Below are positions 23,464 through 31,697 of a stretch of DNA of 42,667 nucleotides, piece after piece. How positions within the stretch are numbered: the stretch's first letter is position 1; each line of letters opens with the position of its first letter. The position numbers and the translations under genes were made by a program. Origin of the DNA: JBCCGR01 sp039029195 (GTDB lineage Bacteria; Pseudomonadota; Alphaproteobacteria; Rhizobiales; Rhizobiaceae); assembly GCA_039029195.1 (NCBI GenBank), contig JBCCGR010000040.1:1-42667 (forward strand), written 5' to 3'. Below the pieces are notes generated by a model. The model worked only from the letters and a program-made list of their open reading frames with translations. It made no database searches and had not been told where the DNA came from.

Positions 23464-24576
23464 TCAAATCAGGCCACGCGCGGCCAAGTTTCTCATCAAT
23501 GCGGGAGCACCAAACGTCCATTCTGGGCACTGGGTGGATAGTTTTACTGTGTTGGTCAGGCGACCGAGTTCAGGATTGGAGATAACAACTTCATCATCGA
23601 TCTTGTGGGTGAACCCGCCACCGGGCGTATCCCGGTCCTTGGTCGGCGCAAACAGTGTGCCGAGAAGCAACATGAATCCATCCGGATATTGATGATGGCG
23701 ACCAATGGTCTGGGCCACAATATCTGCCGGATCGCGGCTGATCTCCGACATGGATGAATGTCCTTCCAGCACAAATCCATCTATTCCGGTGACCAGAAGA
23801 TCCAGCTCCGCCTTGCGAACATCGTCGAGCGAATAGGTTTCATCGAAGAGACGGATCATGGGTCCGATGGCGCAGGAGGCGTTGTTGTCTTTTGCCTTGC
23901 TGAGCAGAAGGGCAGAGCGACCCTCGACGTCTCGCAAGTTCACATCATTTCCCAGCGTTGAGCCCACAATCGACCCGCTGGAATTGACGGCCAGCGTGAC
24001 CTCCGGTTCGGGATTGTTCCATTTCGACATGGGGTGCAGGCCGACGAGCGCATTCGTGCCGACCGCCGACAGAACCTGTGCCTTGGAAAAGACTTCAGCG
24101 TCGGGGCCGATGCCCACTTCAAGATACTGGCTCCACAGACCCTCTTCGATCAGAGCCTCTTTTACAGCGGCAGCCTGTTCTGAACCGGGCACAATATTTG
24201 ACAGACTGTCACCAATGCGGGCGCCGATCCGGTCACGAATTTCTGCCGCCTTCGCGGGGTCTCCGGCAGCCTGCTCTTCAATCACCCGTTCCACCATGGA
24301 TCGGGCGAATGTTACGCCGCTCGCTTTGATGGCCTGGAAGTCGCAGGGCGCGAGCCAGTCATGATCCGCGTCCACACCGCCGAGTGACGTTCCTTCGGCG
24401 GTGCGGACAAATTCTGCCGCGTCGTCGCGTTCCAGAACATCCCGCACGGTCGGCGCGGTTTTGGATGTGATATCGATCAGCTCGCCATCGCGTTTGGTCA
24501 CCACACAGGGGCCAACATCCGGCAATTCGACCCGTCCGAGCCAGGTTCCTTCAGCAGGAAGGTTCAGCGATGTCAT
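23464..24576 (-). CDS. FAH-family 2-keto-3-deoxy-pentonate dehydratase, XylX-like
   Basis: The 370-residue length and the sequences VTFARSMVERVIEE near residues 88-101, YLEVGIGPDAEVFSKAQVLS near 150-169, WNNPEPEVTLAVNS and GNDVNLRDVEGRSALLLSKA near 209-228 agree with Caulobacter XylX. That enzyme is the FAH-superfamily dehydratase that turns 2-keto-3-deoxy-D-xylonate into 2-oxoglutarate semialdehyde. The DVNLRD region supplies metal-coordinating residues in FAH enzymes. Smaller (~280 aa) FAH hydrolases of 2,4-diketo-3-deoxy-L-fuconate are a less good match in length. The start ATG overlaps the lactonase stop by 4 bp, and the product should be the substrate of the next enzyme, KGSADH. Confidence 0.85.
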   Translation of the reverse strand: MTSLNLPAEGTWLGRVELPDVGPCVVTKRDGELIDITSKTAPTVRDVLERDDAAEFVRTAEGTSLGGVDADHDWLAPCDFQAIKASGVTFARSMVERVIEEQAAGDPAKAAEIRDRIGARIGDSLSNIVPGSEQAAAVKEALIEEGLWSQYLEVGIGPDAEVFSKAQVLSAVGTNALVGLHPMSKWNNPEPEVTLAVNSSGSIVGSTLGNDVNLRDVEGRSALLLSKAKDNNASCAIGPMIRLFDETYSLDDVRKAELDLLVTGIDGFVLEGHSSMSEISRDPADIVAQTIGRHHQYPDGFMLLLGTLFAPTKDRDTPGGGFTHKIDDEVVISNPELGRLTNTVKLSTQCPEWTFGAPALMRNLAARGLI

Positions 24577-25409
24577 TGTGCGTTCTCCAGCTTGTACGCG
24601 CGGGCCGCAGTCCCCCCGAGAATTGCGTTTCGTTCAACTTCATTGAGATCAGCCAGCAGGGTTTCAGTGGTTTCGACCCAGCGGTCGTAACTGCTCGCCA
24701 AGGCGCAGACTGGCCAGTCGCTGCCCCAGATCAACCGCGATGGGCCAAACGTTGCCAGCAAATGATCGACATAGGGTTTGAGATCTTCTGTTGACCAGTC
24801 CGCTTGCGCCTCAGTCACAAGGCCGGACAGTTTGCAATAGGCCGTGCTCTCTTTCGCAAGTGCCGCCATGCCACCGGCCCATATTTTGAACTCGCGGTTG
24901 CGAATCTCGGGCTTGGAGCCGTGGTCGATTACAGTGCGCATGCCGGGATAGCGCGCAAGCAGGGTTTTCAGATTGTCGAGATGGATCGGCAATGTGAGCG
25001 CGTCGAATGTCAGGTCAGCGGCGATCATTGCGTCGAAGGCCGGTGCAAGATCTTCGCACAGCATCCAGTTGGGGTTATCAATATCCTGGATCATTGGGCG
25101 CAACCCCACCAATGCGCTATTGGCGGCGAGCGAGTCCAGATCGTTGACAGCGGAGGGGCTTTCGAAATCGATCCAGCCAACCACGCCTTTGACAAAAGGT
25201 GTCTCGTTGGCGAGGGACAGCATGAATTCGCTTTCGGCGACTGTTGGTGCGGCCTGAACCAAGATGGTTCCTTCGATGCCGTGTTTTTCAAGGGTTGGCG
25301 CCAAATCACCTGGCAGAAAATCCCGGTAGATCGGGGCCAGATCAGACGTCAGCCAGCCATAGTCGCCACGTTCCAGCTTCCAGAAATGTTGATGAGCATC
25401 AATTCGCAT
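24573..25409 (-). CDS. Amidohydrolase-2 family sugar lactonase (L-fuconolactonase-like)
   Basis: The 278-residue protein has the COG3618 TIM-barrel metal site: IDAHQHFW at residues 3-10 (HxH), VIDHGSKPEI near 158-167 and LIWGSDWPVCALAS near 224-237 with the catalytic Asp. This family includes L-fuconolactonase and L-rhamnono-lactonase, which open 1,4- or 1,5-lactones of aldonic acids. It lies between a mutarotase gene and the FAH dehydratase, so it should hydrolyse the lactone made by the aldo-keto reductase. The start overlaps the fucU stop by one base (TAATG). Confidence 0.87.
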   Translation of the reverse strand: MRIDAHQHFWKLERGDYGWLTSDLAPIYRDFLPGDLAPTLEKHGIEGTILVQAAPTVAESEFMLSLANETPFVKGVVGWIDFESPSAVNDLDSLAANSALVGLRPMIQDIDNPNWMLCEDLAPAFDAMIAADLTFDALTLPIHLDNLKTLLARYPGMRTVIDHGSKPEIRNREFKIWAGGMAALAKESTAYCKLSGLVTEAQADWSTEDLKPYVDHLLATFGPSRLIWGSDWPVCALASSYDRWVETTETLLADLNEVERNAILGGTAARAYKLENAQ

Positions 25410-25837
25410 TATTCCACCACACCCTTCTTCAGAATGATGTTGCCGTAGAGCCTGCGTTCACCGGTCTGAATGATCGCGAAGGCGTTTGAAGCGCGTTCGT
25501 AAAACTTGAAGCGCTCTAGTGTTCGAATTGTGCAGGGATTGTCGGCGGTCTTTTGGATGATCTCCTGAAAGTCGCGCACCGCATCCGGCACGGCGTCTGG
25601 ATCGTCGACCACCTGCATGGTGAGCGCGGGATCGGGAACAAATGTATCAAGCGGCATGATGGATAAGACCGCACGCAGCATATCGCTTGCGGTGGCGCCA
25701 TCTGACCGCAGACAATCCGGTCCGCAACTGGCACCGGGATAGTTGGCATCGGCAATCACAATTTCGTCGCCATGCCCCATCGATGCCAGAGTGAAGAGCA
25801 GGTCCGGAGAGAGAAGGGGGTCGACATTAAGAAGCAC
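25409..25837 (-). CDS. fucU: RbsD/FucU family sugar mutarotase (L-fucose mutarotase-like)
   Basis: The 142-residue protein begins at GTG (the codon inside the end of the aldo-keto reductase gene, overlap 11 bp). It has LLSPDLLFTLASMGHGDEIV with the family His in MGHGDEIVIADANYPG, and the C-terminal SNAFAIIQTGERRLYGNIILKKG that forms the active site with a neighbouring subunit. FucU speeds conversion between alpha and beta anomers of L-fucose and similar sugars, which helps anomer-specific dehydrogenases. Its presence with a fucose-dehydrogenase-type AKR and a fuconolactonase-type enzyme points to a sugar of the L-fucose/D-arabinose/L-galactose configuration. Confidence 0.88.
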   Translation of the reverse strand: MLLNVDPLLSPDLLFTLASMGHGDEIVIADANYPGASCGPDCLRSDGATASDMLRAVLSIMPLDTFVPDPALTMQVVDDPDAVPDAVRDFQEIIQKTADNPCTIRTLERFKFYERASNAFAIIQTGERRLYGNIILKKGVVE

Positions 25838-26882
25838 GAAGCACCTCCGACGGCAGCGGAGCGTCCGGACGTACCAGTCCTTGCGCTCTCAGATCCACCC
25901 AGAACGCATCAGGGATTTCGCGTTCGAGGATCGCGACGTTGGACTGCACTTCAGCCGCATTGACCGCACCTGGGATCACCGTCTTGACGGCAGGGTGTCC
26001 AAATACGAACTGCAGCGCTGCTTCAATCAAGCGGACATCGTGGGCGCGGCAAACCGCATCAATTTCGCGCACCCGCTGCAGAATGTCCTCTGGCGCATCC
26101 GCATAGTTGTATTTGGCACCCTCAATTGGGCCTGTCGCCAGAATGCCCGAATTGTAAGGACCGCCGAGAATGATACCCACATCCTTTTCAACACACAGCG
26201 GCAGGAAGCTCTCTAAAGCCTCCTGTTCCAGCAGCGTGTAGCGACCGGCGAGCAGAAAACAGTCGAAGTCGCCAAGCCCCATGAGTTTCTGGCAAACTTC
26301 CCACTCGTTCACCCCGGCGCCGATCGCTGCAATTTCACCAGCCGAGCGCAGTTCATCAAGCGCGCGATAGCCGCCTTCATCGAACAGTTCCCGCACCTTG
26401 GCATCGCTCACCTCGCGGCTGCCACCGTGACTGAAGGCATCCACATCATGAACCAGAAGGACATCCGCCTTTTCGGTGCCAATCCTTTCTTTGCTGGCCT
26501 CGTAGGAGCGCAACACGCCGTCGTAGGAGTAGTCGAAGACGATCTTTTTCTGTGGCACATCGACAAAAGCTTCGGGTGTGACCTCATCAGGCTCACAATC
26601 AAACAAAAGCCGCCCCACTTTCGTGGAGAGTTGAATGTTCTCTCGGCCAAAACGATTGATCGCAACGCCAAACCGGCCTTCTGAGCGTCCAAGCCCATAT
26701 TGCGGCGCGGTATCAAAGTAGCGAATGCCTGCGTCGTAGGCAGCCTGCAGTGCGGCCTGCGCATCTTCCTCCGTTACCTTGCGAAATAGATTTCCCAACG
26801 GCGCACCGCCGAACCCCATGCGGGTTAAAGGCACGGGTATTTTGGTGCGATTGTTGAGAAGATTGATATCGCCAGCTTTCAT
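25827..26882 (-). CDS. Aldo/keto reductase, L-fucose/D-arabinose (D-threo-aldose) dehydrogenase-like
   Basis: The 351-residue protein has the AKR tetrad in order: Asp and Tyr in YFDTAPQYGLGRSEGRFGVA (near residues 55-74), Lys in LSTKVGRLLF and His in DVLLVHDVDAFSHG. It is closest to the group that includes D-threo-aldose 1-dehydrogenase/L-fucose dehydrogenase and pyridoxal 4-dehydrogenase, which oxidise the anomeric carbon to a lactone with NAD(P). The setting with fucU and a lactonase supports the sugar role. It starts 9 bp after the GntR gene and runs into fucU. Confidence 0.85.
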   Translation of the reverse strand: MKAGDINLLNNRTKIPVPLTRMGFGGAPLGNLFRKVTEEDAQAALQAAYDAGIRYFDTAPQYGLGRSEGRFGVAINRFGRENIQLSTKVGRLLFDCEPDEVTPEAFVDVPQKKIVFDYSYDGVLRSYEASKERIGTEKADVLLVHDVDAFSHGGSREVSDAKVRELFDEGGYRALDELRSAGEIAAIGAGVNEWEVCQKLMGLGDFDCFLLAGRYTLLEQEALESFLPLCVEKDVGIILGGPYNSGILATGPIEGAKYNYADAPEDILQRVREIDAVCRAHDVRLIEAALQFVFGHPAVKTVIPGAVNAAEVQSNVAILEREIPDAFWVDLRAQGLVRPDAPLPSEVLRAS

Positions 26883-26891
26883 CTAATTGCC

Positions 26892-27620
26892 TCACTCGGT
26901 TTCGTCAGCTTGTTCCGTTTCGTCAAAAAGGTCCGGGCGGTTTTGCCCGAGCGGTTCCAGCCTTTTGATCAATTGTCGCAAATGGCAGCGCATTGCCTTG
27001 GCCGCCTCATCGGGACTGCCTGCCTGAATGGCATCAAATATGGTCTGATGTTCGCTCAGCGTCTCCGCCAATCGTCCCGGCACTGGTAGCAAAAGTAGCC
27101 GCGCCCGGTTCACCTGAAGAGACACCATCTGCACGGTGGCCGGTAAAATTGAAATTCCCGAGCTCTCCATAATGAGGTCGTGAAACTGCTCATCATATTT
27201 GTGGAATTCACCAAACGCGTCATCATCCACCAGAAGCTTCTGCATCTGCATGTTTCTCGACAGTTGGCGGAGTTGATTTTCAGATCTCTTGACTGCCGCA
27301 TGTTCGGCAGCCGTCATCTCCAGAGCTTCGCGCAGGACGGATCCTTCGCGGATCTCCTTCATCGAGAGTTTGGCCACCCTTGTGCCGGACTGCGGGATGA
27401 TTTCGACGAGCCCCTGGTCGCTGAGTTTTCTCAGCGCATCTGACAGGGGTGCACGCGAAACACCGAAATGCTCGCAGATCGGACCTTTCCGGATGACTTC
27501 GCCAGGGGCGAACTCCAGTTTGAGAATGGCGTTGCGCAGCGCAAGATAGATCCGGTCGCACAACAGCCCGGAATAGTCCTTCAGGTTGGGAAGCGCGGAC
27601 ACGCTTACATGCTGAGTCAT
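26892..27620 (-). CDS. GntR family (FadR/FCD) transcriptional regulator
   Basis: The 242-residue regulator starts at an ATG (27620); an upstream TTG at 27629 is the alternative. The N-terminal winged helix includes LEFAPGEVIRKGPICEHFGV and SRAPLSDALRKLSDQGLVEI (near 37-76). The C-terminal FCD domain has the metal-site residues in HKYDEQFHDLI, LSEHQTIFDAI and AMRCHLRQLI. FCD regulators respond to sugar acids and other carboxylates. It is the first gene of the minus-strand sugar operon and lies opposite the UxaA-type gene, so it probably controls both. Confidence 0.92.
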   Translation of the reverse strand: MTQHVSVSALPNLKDYSGLLCDRIYLALRNAILKLEFAPGEVIRKGPICEHFGVSRAPLSDALRKLSDQGLVEIIPQSGTRVAKLSMKEIREGSVLREALEMTAAEHAAVKRSENQLRQLSRNMQMQKLLVDDDAFGEFHKYDEQFHDLIMESSGISILPATVQMVSLQVNRARLLLLPVPGRLAETLSEHQTIFDAIQAGSPDEAAKAMRCHLRQLIKRLEPLGQNRPDLFDETEQADETE

Positions 27621-27985
27621 GTCAGCCAACTCATCGCATCATGACCTCTTTCGCGACGATTATCGGAACTGCGAAGCGCGTGCGGTGATTTCAAGCCGCT
27701 GGTCAAAAAGACTGACCTCATGGCCTGTGGCAGACATGGGTGCTGTCATGTCGTTCATTCATCCCGTGTCGCTCGAAGGGTAGAACGAACCCGCGGCCAA
27801 AGGGATTGAAACCAACAAGATGTTGATTGTTCCATGGCGCGGCTTTCATCCATTTGGTCATCAGCAATTCTGTTCCACCCGCCGCAGACAGTCTCTCAAG
27901 TCATTTGAACTGACATGTTAGTTGACATAAAATTTTAGTCAAGTTAGCGTTTTGTTTAATCAGCGCAAAAATTGCTTGAGGACCT
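27621..27985. other. Divergent promoter region between GntR and UxaA-like genes
   Basis: These roughly 360 bp contain no plausible gene. The GntR-side half has no clear signals that I can name. The right half holds two overlapping palindromes and a TTGACA hexamer (27922-27927), with TAGCGT 17 bp downstream (27945-27950), a reasonable promoter for the UxaA-like gene. The palindromes are listed separately. Confidence 0.5.
27908..27942. promoter_or_regulatory. Candidate GntR operators in the uxaA-like promoter
   Basis: AACTGACATGTTAGTT (27908-27923) is a near-perfect palindrome, and it overlaps a second one running 27922-27942 with arms TTGAC and GTCAA around an A/T-rich centre. TGACAT occurs twice, 12 bp apart. 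The second palindrome covers the -35 and spacer of the likely uxaA-like promoter, as expected for repression by the adjacent FCD-type GntR protein. Confidence 0.5.
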
Positions 27986-29521
27986 GTGTTGAAAAATTCG
28001 GCGCAAAGTTCGGATGTGCTTCGTCTGAGCGTGAACGACAATGTGGTCATCGCCCTTCGCGATCTACCCGCTCAAACTGAACTCGAAGAAGTCGGCGGGC
28101 TGCTACCCGGCGCGGTTCAAAAAGGTCACAAACTGGCCACCCGGGCGATTTCTGAGGGTGAAAATGTGCTGCGCTATGGGCAGATCATTGGTCAGGCAAA
28201 AAGGAACATCGCTCCAGGTGAACATGTTCATGTGCAGAACCTTGGAATGGGTGCGCACCAGCAAGGATACCGTCACGCCTCCGAAGCAATCGATCTGCCA
28301 CCCGCTGAAAATGAGAGAGTCTTCAACGGCTACCACCGCGACAATGGCAAGGTTGGAACCCGCAACTACGTGGGTATTCTTACAACCGTAAACTGCTCTG
28401 GCTCGGTCGCGCGCTTTATTGCCGAGGCAGCTGAGCGATCTGATCTGCTGAGCCGGTTCCCGAATGTTGATGGGATTGTACCGATTGTGCATGGAACCGG
28501 TTGCGGTATGTCGTCGGACAATGAGGGTTATCAGGCCCTGTTTCGCACCCTGTCCGGCTATGCACAGCATGCCAATTTTGGCGGCATTCTGTTGATCGGG
28601 CTGGGCTGCGAGGTCATGCAGCTCGCCGATCTGGTTGGGCGTCGACCCATTCGAAGCGACGGCGCGCTTCGCTACATGACAATTCAGGATGTGGGCGGCA
28701 CAAGACGCACCATTGAACGCGGATTGCAGGAACTGGAAGGGATTCTGGAAGTCGCCAACCAGGTCACCCGTGCTCCAGCATCCGTGTCCAACATTGTTGT
28801 CGGCATGCAGTGCGGTGGCTCCGACGGTTATTCAGGGATCACAGCAAATCCGGCCCTAGGTACGGCCTCCGATCTGCTTGTGCGTCACGGGGGCACCACG
28901 ATCCTGTCGGAAACGTCAGAAATCTACGGCGCGGAGCATCTGCTGACCCGGCGCGCCAAAACCGTCGACATTGGCGAGAAGCTGATCGAGCGCGTGCGTT
29001 GGTGGGAAGACTATACAGCCCGCAACGGCGGCGAAATGGACAACAATCCGAGCCCCGGCAACAAGCGTGGCGGCTTGACCACGATTTTGGAAAAGTCCCT
29101 TGGAGCAACCGCCAAGAGCGGAACGGCGCCGTTAAGCGGTGTGTACCGGTTCGGTGAGACTATAGACCGCAAGGGTTTTGTCTTCATGGACAGTCCCGGG
29201 TTTGACCCCTGCTCGGTGACGGGACAGGTGGCATCGGGTGCCAACATCATCGTGTTCACCACCGGGCGTGGCTCAGTTTCCGGCTACAAGCCAACCCCCT
29301 GCATCAAGCTCGCAACTAACTCTGAAATGTATGCGCGCATGGCCGACGACATGGATATTAATTGCGGAGACATTGTCAGCGAAGGGGTGTCTATCGAGGA
29401 AAAGGGCGAAGAAATCTTCGAGATGATTATTCGCGTTGCGAGTGGCGAGCAAACCTGCAGCGAGGAACTGGGTTTTGGTGGTGCGGAGTTCGTGCCCTGG
29501 CAGATCGGCGCGGTGATGTAG
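27986..29521 (+). CDS. UxaA/GarD family sugar-acid dehydratase
   Basis: The protein has about 511 residues. The GTG at 27986 or the TTG at 27989 start it, with GAGG at 27978 favouring the TTG slightly. An N-terminal SAF domain (VVIALRDLPAQTELEEVGGL near 21-40) is followed by the altronate/galactarate dehydratase body: GYHRDNGKVGTRNYVGILTT near 115-134, GTGCGM near 171-176 and MQCGGSDGYSGITANPALG near 274-292. Family members are iron-dependent and remove water from altronate or galactarate to give 2-keto-3-deoxy acids. Here it is the only dehydratase that could make the 2-keto-3-deoxy acid used by the XylX-like enzyme, replacing the enolase- or IlvD-type enzymes seen in known pathways. Confidence 0.88.
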   Translation: MLKNSAQSSDVLRLSVNDNVVIALRDLPAQTELEEVGGLLPGAVQKGHKLATRAISEGENVLRYGQIIGQAKRNIAPGEHVHVQNLGMGAHQQGYRHASEAIDLPPAENERVFNGYHRDNGKVGTRNYVGILTTVNCSGSVARFIAEAAERSDLLSRFPNVDGIVPIVHGTGCGMSSDNEGYQALFRTLSGYAQHANFGGILLIGLGCEVMQLADLVGRRPIRSDGALRYMTIQDVGGTRRTIERGLQELEGILEVANQVTRAPASVSNIVVGMQCGGSDGYSGITANPALGTASDLLVRHGGTTILSETSEIYGAEHLLTRRAKTVDIGEKLIERVRWWEDYTARNGGEMDNNPSPGNKRGGLTTILEKSLGATAKSGTAPLSGVYRFGETIDRKGFVFMDSPGFDPCSVTGQVASGANIIVFTTGRGSVSGYKPTPCIKLATNSEMYARMADDMDINCGDIVSEGVSIEEKGEEIFEMIIRVASGEQTCSEELGFGGAEFVPWQIGAVM

Positions 29522-29699
29522 CGGCGGCGTGCTGCATTGAAACACAATCGCTGGCCCGAGCCGGTCAATCACCTCGCTGCGACGGGGGCGGGGGTGTTCC
29601 GCTCCTGAGGCTGGTCAGTCGTGGCGTGTAGTATCGCAACATGCCACTCGCGCAATCGACGACCAATTTGCTCACAGATTGGATCGGGACTGACTAGTA

Positions 29700-29917
29700 G
29701 GATTCAGTATGGACCGGATCGTCGCCTATCTCGACCATTTTGCGTTCCAATGCCAAGGTCATCCTTTAACCACATCCGCGAACGCCGGATTGTTGTAGAC
29801 ATTGAACAATTCAAGCGGATCCGTTTCACAATCGAAGAGCTCCCACTCCCGATCTTCGCCGCCGTGATTGGTGCCGGGAAGGTCGAAGCCCTCATTGTGT
29901 CCGTCGTCAGGGATATC
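29700..29917 (-). pseudogene. Sulfatase C-terminal remnant
   Basis: On the minus strand from about 29905 down to 29760 one frame reads GFDLPGTNHGGEDREWELFD and then CETDPLELFNVYNNPAFADV, the C-terminal segment of type I (alkaline-phosphatase fold) sulfatases. The frame then breaks at a stop; restoring one-base changes gives a continuation LALERKMVEIGDDPVHTES, so at least two frameshifts are present. The 5' part, including the formylglycine Cys motif, is absent: the homology stops at the edge of the IS element (29918). It is therefore a dead fragment, perhaps left over from sulfated-sugar use. Confidence 0.75.
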
Positions 29918-29971
29918 TGGACAGATTGCAGATTGGGCTAAGCGAGTATCTGGCTCGTCTGTTTGTTGATG

Positions 29972-30951
29972 TTATGCGGCCTGCTTGCGGGATTGCAAGC
30001 GCCGTAGGTTGATTGTGTTTTGTTTGATCCTTTCTCGTTGTTTCAGGATTTGTTCGCCTAGCCCGAAGTAGACGTTGGCGGGTGTCAGATTTTGCAGGCT
30101 CTCGTGGTATCGGCGATGATTGTAGTGATCGATGAACCTGCCGATCTGACCTTTCAGATCGCCGGGTAGAAAGTAGTTTTCGAGCAGGATGCGATTCTTG
30201 AGGGTCTGGTGCCATCTCTCAAATTTGCCTTGGGTCTGGGGATGATAGGGAGCACCACGAACATGATCCATGCCCTTGTCATCCAGCCATTCGGCCAAGT
30301 CGGTCGAGATGTAACTGGAGCCGTTGTCTGACAACAGCCTTGGTCGATGAAGCACATTGACCTGATCACAGCCTGAAGCCTGCAGGGCGAGTTCCAGCGT
30401 GTCGGTGACATCGCCGCCTTCATCGTCGTACAAAGTTTCCAGGCGATCACGTAGCGACTGTAATCATCGAGGACCGTGCTGAGGTAGAACCAGCCCCAAC
30501 CAATGACCTTGAGATAAGTGAAGTCGGTTTGCCAAAGCTGATTGGGAGCGGTGGTCTTGTCTCTGAACTCATCAGTCACCTTGATCACCACGAAGGCCGG
30601 GCTCGTGATAAGATCATGAGCCTTGAGAAGCCGGTACACACTGGCCTCAGACACTAAGTAGTGCTTTGTGTCGGTGAACCTGACAGCCAACTCCCTCGGT
30701 GAGAGCTCCGGCTCGTCCAATGCCAGATCAACGACCTGTTTGCGAATGTCATCGGGTATCTTGTTCCAGACCCGTGCGGGCATGGGGGCCTTGTCTTCAA
30801 GCGCATCCACACCGCCAGACAGATACTTGTCATACCAAGTGTAGAAGGTGGATCGTGGAATGCCGAGCTTGTCCAACGTCCGTTTTGCGGGCAAATGCGA
30901 TTGCTTAACAAGCCGGATGATCTCAAGCTTCTCGGATGCGGGATATCTCAT
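29972..30951 (-). pseudogene. IS3-family transposase orfB, frameshifted
   Basis: The first part (30951 to about 30430) starts MRYPASEKLEIIRLVKQSHL and contains WQTDFTYLKVIGWGWFYLST with the first Asp of the integrase core. The frame is lost after WKLCTTMKA. It resumes one frame over as GDVTDTLELALQASGCDQVN, followed by LLSDNGSSYISTDLAEW (second Asp) and GKFERWHQTLKNR (Glu), ending at 29972. The break at about 30419-30424 is explained by one missing G in GCGGGCGAT. All DDE residues are encoded, but no single protein joins them. Its ATG overlaps the orfA stop. Confidence 0.85.
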
Positions 30952-31325
30952 TCTTCGTCGCCCCCATCCCCGAGCATGCTTTTTTTGAGAAGCCGGAGTT
31001 CAAGGGCCTGTTCTGCTACCACCTCCTTCAGATCCCGAGCTTCCTTGCGTAGACCCTTCACCTCATCGGTATTGGCTTCACGCATCGTGTCCCCAGCAAG
31101 ACGCTTCTTACCAGCTTCCATAAACTCTTTGGACCATGAATAATACTGGCTCTGGGCTATGCCTTCCTGTCGGCACAGTTCGGCAATGCTGTCCTCGCCG
31201 CGAAGGCCAGAAAGAACAATGCGGATCTTTTCCTCTGCAGAATAACGCCTTCTCGTCTGACGTTTGATATCTTTTACGACCCGATCTGCATCATCGGTAA
31301 AGCGTTCGTTCTTTCGTCTCATCAT
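30948..31325 (-). CDS. IS3-family transposase orfA (helix-turn-helix)
   Basis: This 125-residue protein has the orfA plan: a basic N-terminus, the helix-turn-helix KIRIVLSGLRGEDSIAELCR followed by QEGIAQSQYYSWSKEFMEAG, and a C-terminal leucine-rich coiled coil (DLKEVVAEQALELRLLKKSM). OrfA binds the terminal repeats and normally fuses to OrfB. A second ATG at 31322 has GGAG six bases upstream and may be the used start. The gene is intact, so OrfA might still act as a repressor of related elements. Confidence 0.9.
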   Translation of the reverse strand: MMRRKNERFTDDADRVVKDIKRQTRRRYSAEEKIRIVLSGLRGEDSIAELCRQEGIAQSQYYSWSKEFMEAGKKRLAGDTMREANTDEVKGLRKEARDLKEVVAEQALELRLLKKSMLGDGGDEE

Positions 31326-31388
31326 TTGCTCCTTAATAGCAATGATGAGCCAAAATCACTCCCTTATCCAATCAAACCAATCTGTCCA

Positions 31389-31697
31389 CAAGGCGCTGAC
31401 GGGGTACAGTGACATTGTCTGGGTGACTAAAAATGGCTCGTTGCTGAAGTTGGTTCCAACTCAGAACCATCTCAAGGCCGCCGTTCGCGTTGATAAAGGT
31501 CGACCCCAAGCAATTCCTAAAGCTGCACTTCACAAATTGAAATCCATCGAACTCAGAATGGCCGGGTGTGCAGACACTGCGCACCGCAAACAAGAAGGGG
31601 ATGTTCGTTTGCGACGAAGTTCGGGGTAAATCTTCACAGCACCCAGCATCGGAATTTCCAATCCTTACAAAAATCGGAACCCGTGAAATTGGCGCAA
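31389..31697. other. Unassigned stretch between IS element and xylA
   Basis: These 309 bp show no frame I can recognise on either strand; the ORFs that cross it are composed of rare combinations and run into the IS or xylA. Because the IS lacks a target duplication and a sulfatase remnant is on the other side, this may be scrambled remains of the same ancestral region. No terminator hairpin for the xyl operon was seen here. Confidence 0.45.

Larger units (their letters stand above)
29918..31388 (-). mobile_element. IS3-family insertion sequence, 1471 bp, transposase disabled
   Basis: The ends are imperfect terminal inverted repeats of about 29 bp: TGGACAGATTGCAGATTGGG at the left (from 29918) and TGGACAGATTGGTTTGATTG read inward from 31388 on the minus strand. 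Both share TGGACAGATTG and a later TAAG-GAG core. Inside are overlapping orfA and orfB on the minus strand, the normal IS3 arrangement. orfB has a one-base deletion. The flanking bases (ATATC on the left, CAAGG on the right) do not form a target duplication, so DNA next to the element was lost or rearranged after insertion. Confidence 0.88.

Noticed and set aside
27922..27942. Third iron box (TGA...TCA) upstream of the UxaA-like gene
   Set aside because: The spacing between TGA and TCA is 13, not 9, and the adjacent regulator is GntR-type, so it is treated as a GntR site.
29621..29941. Plus-strand 106-codon ORF after the UxaA-like gene
   Set aside because: It is the complement of the sulfatase remnant and crosses the IS boundary, so it is not a native gene.
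30419..30440. Programmed ribosomal frameshift within orfB
   Set aside because: IS3 elements use programmed frameshifting between orfA and orfB, not inside the integrase core; no slippery A-run or stimulatory structure is seen, so a one-base deletion is the simpler reading.
31264..31629. Plus-strand 121-codon ORF across the right IS end
   Set aside because: It starts inside the element antisense to orfA and runs over the terminal repeat; no recognisable protein results.
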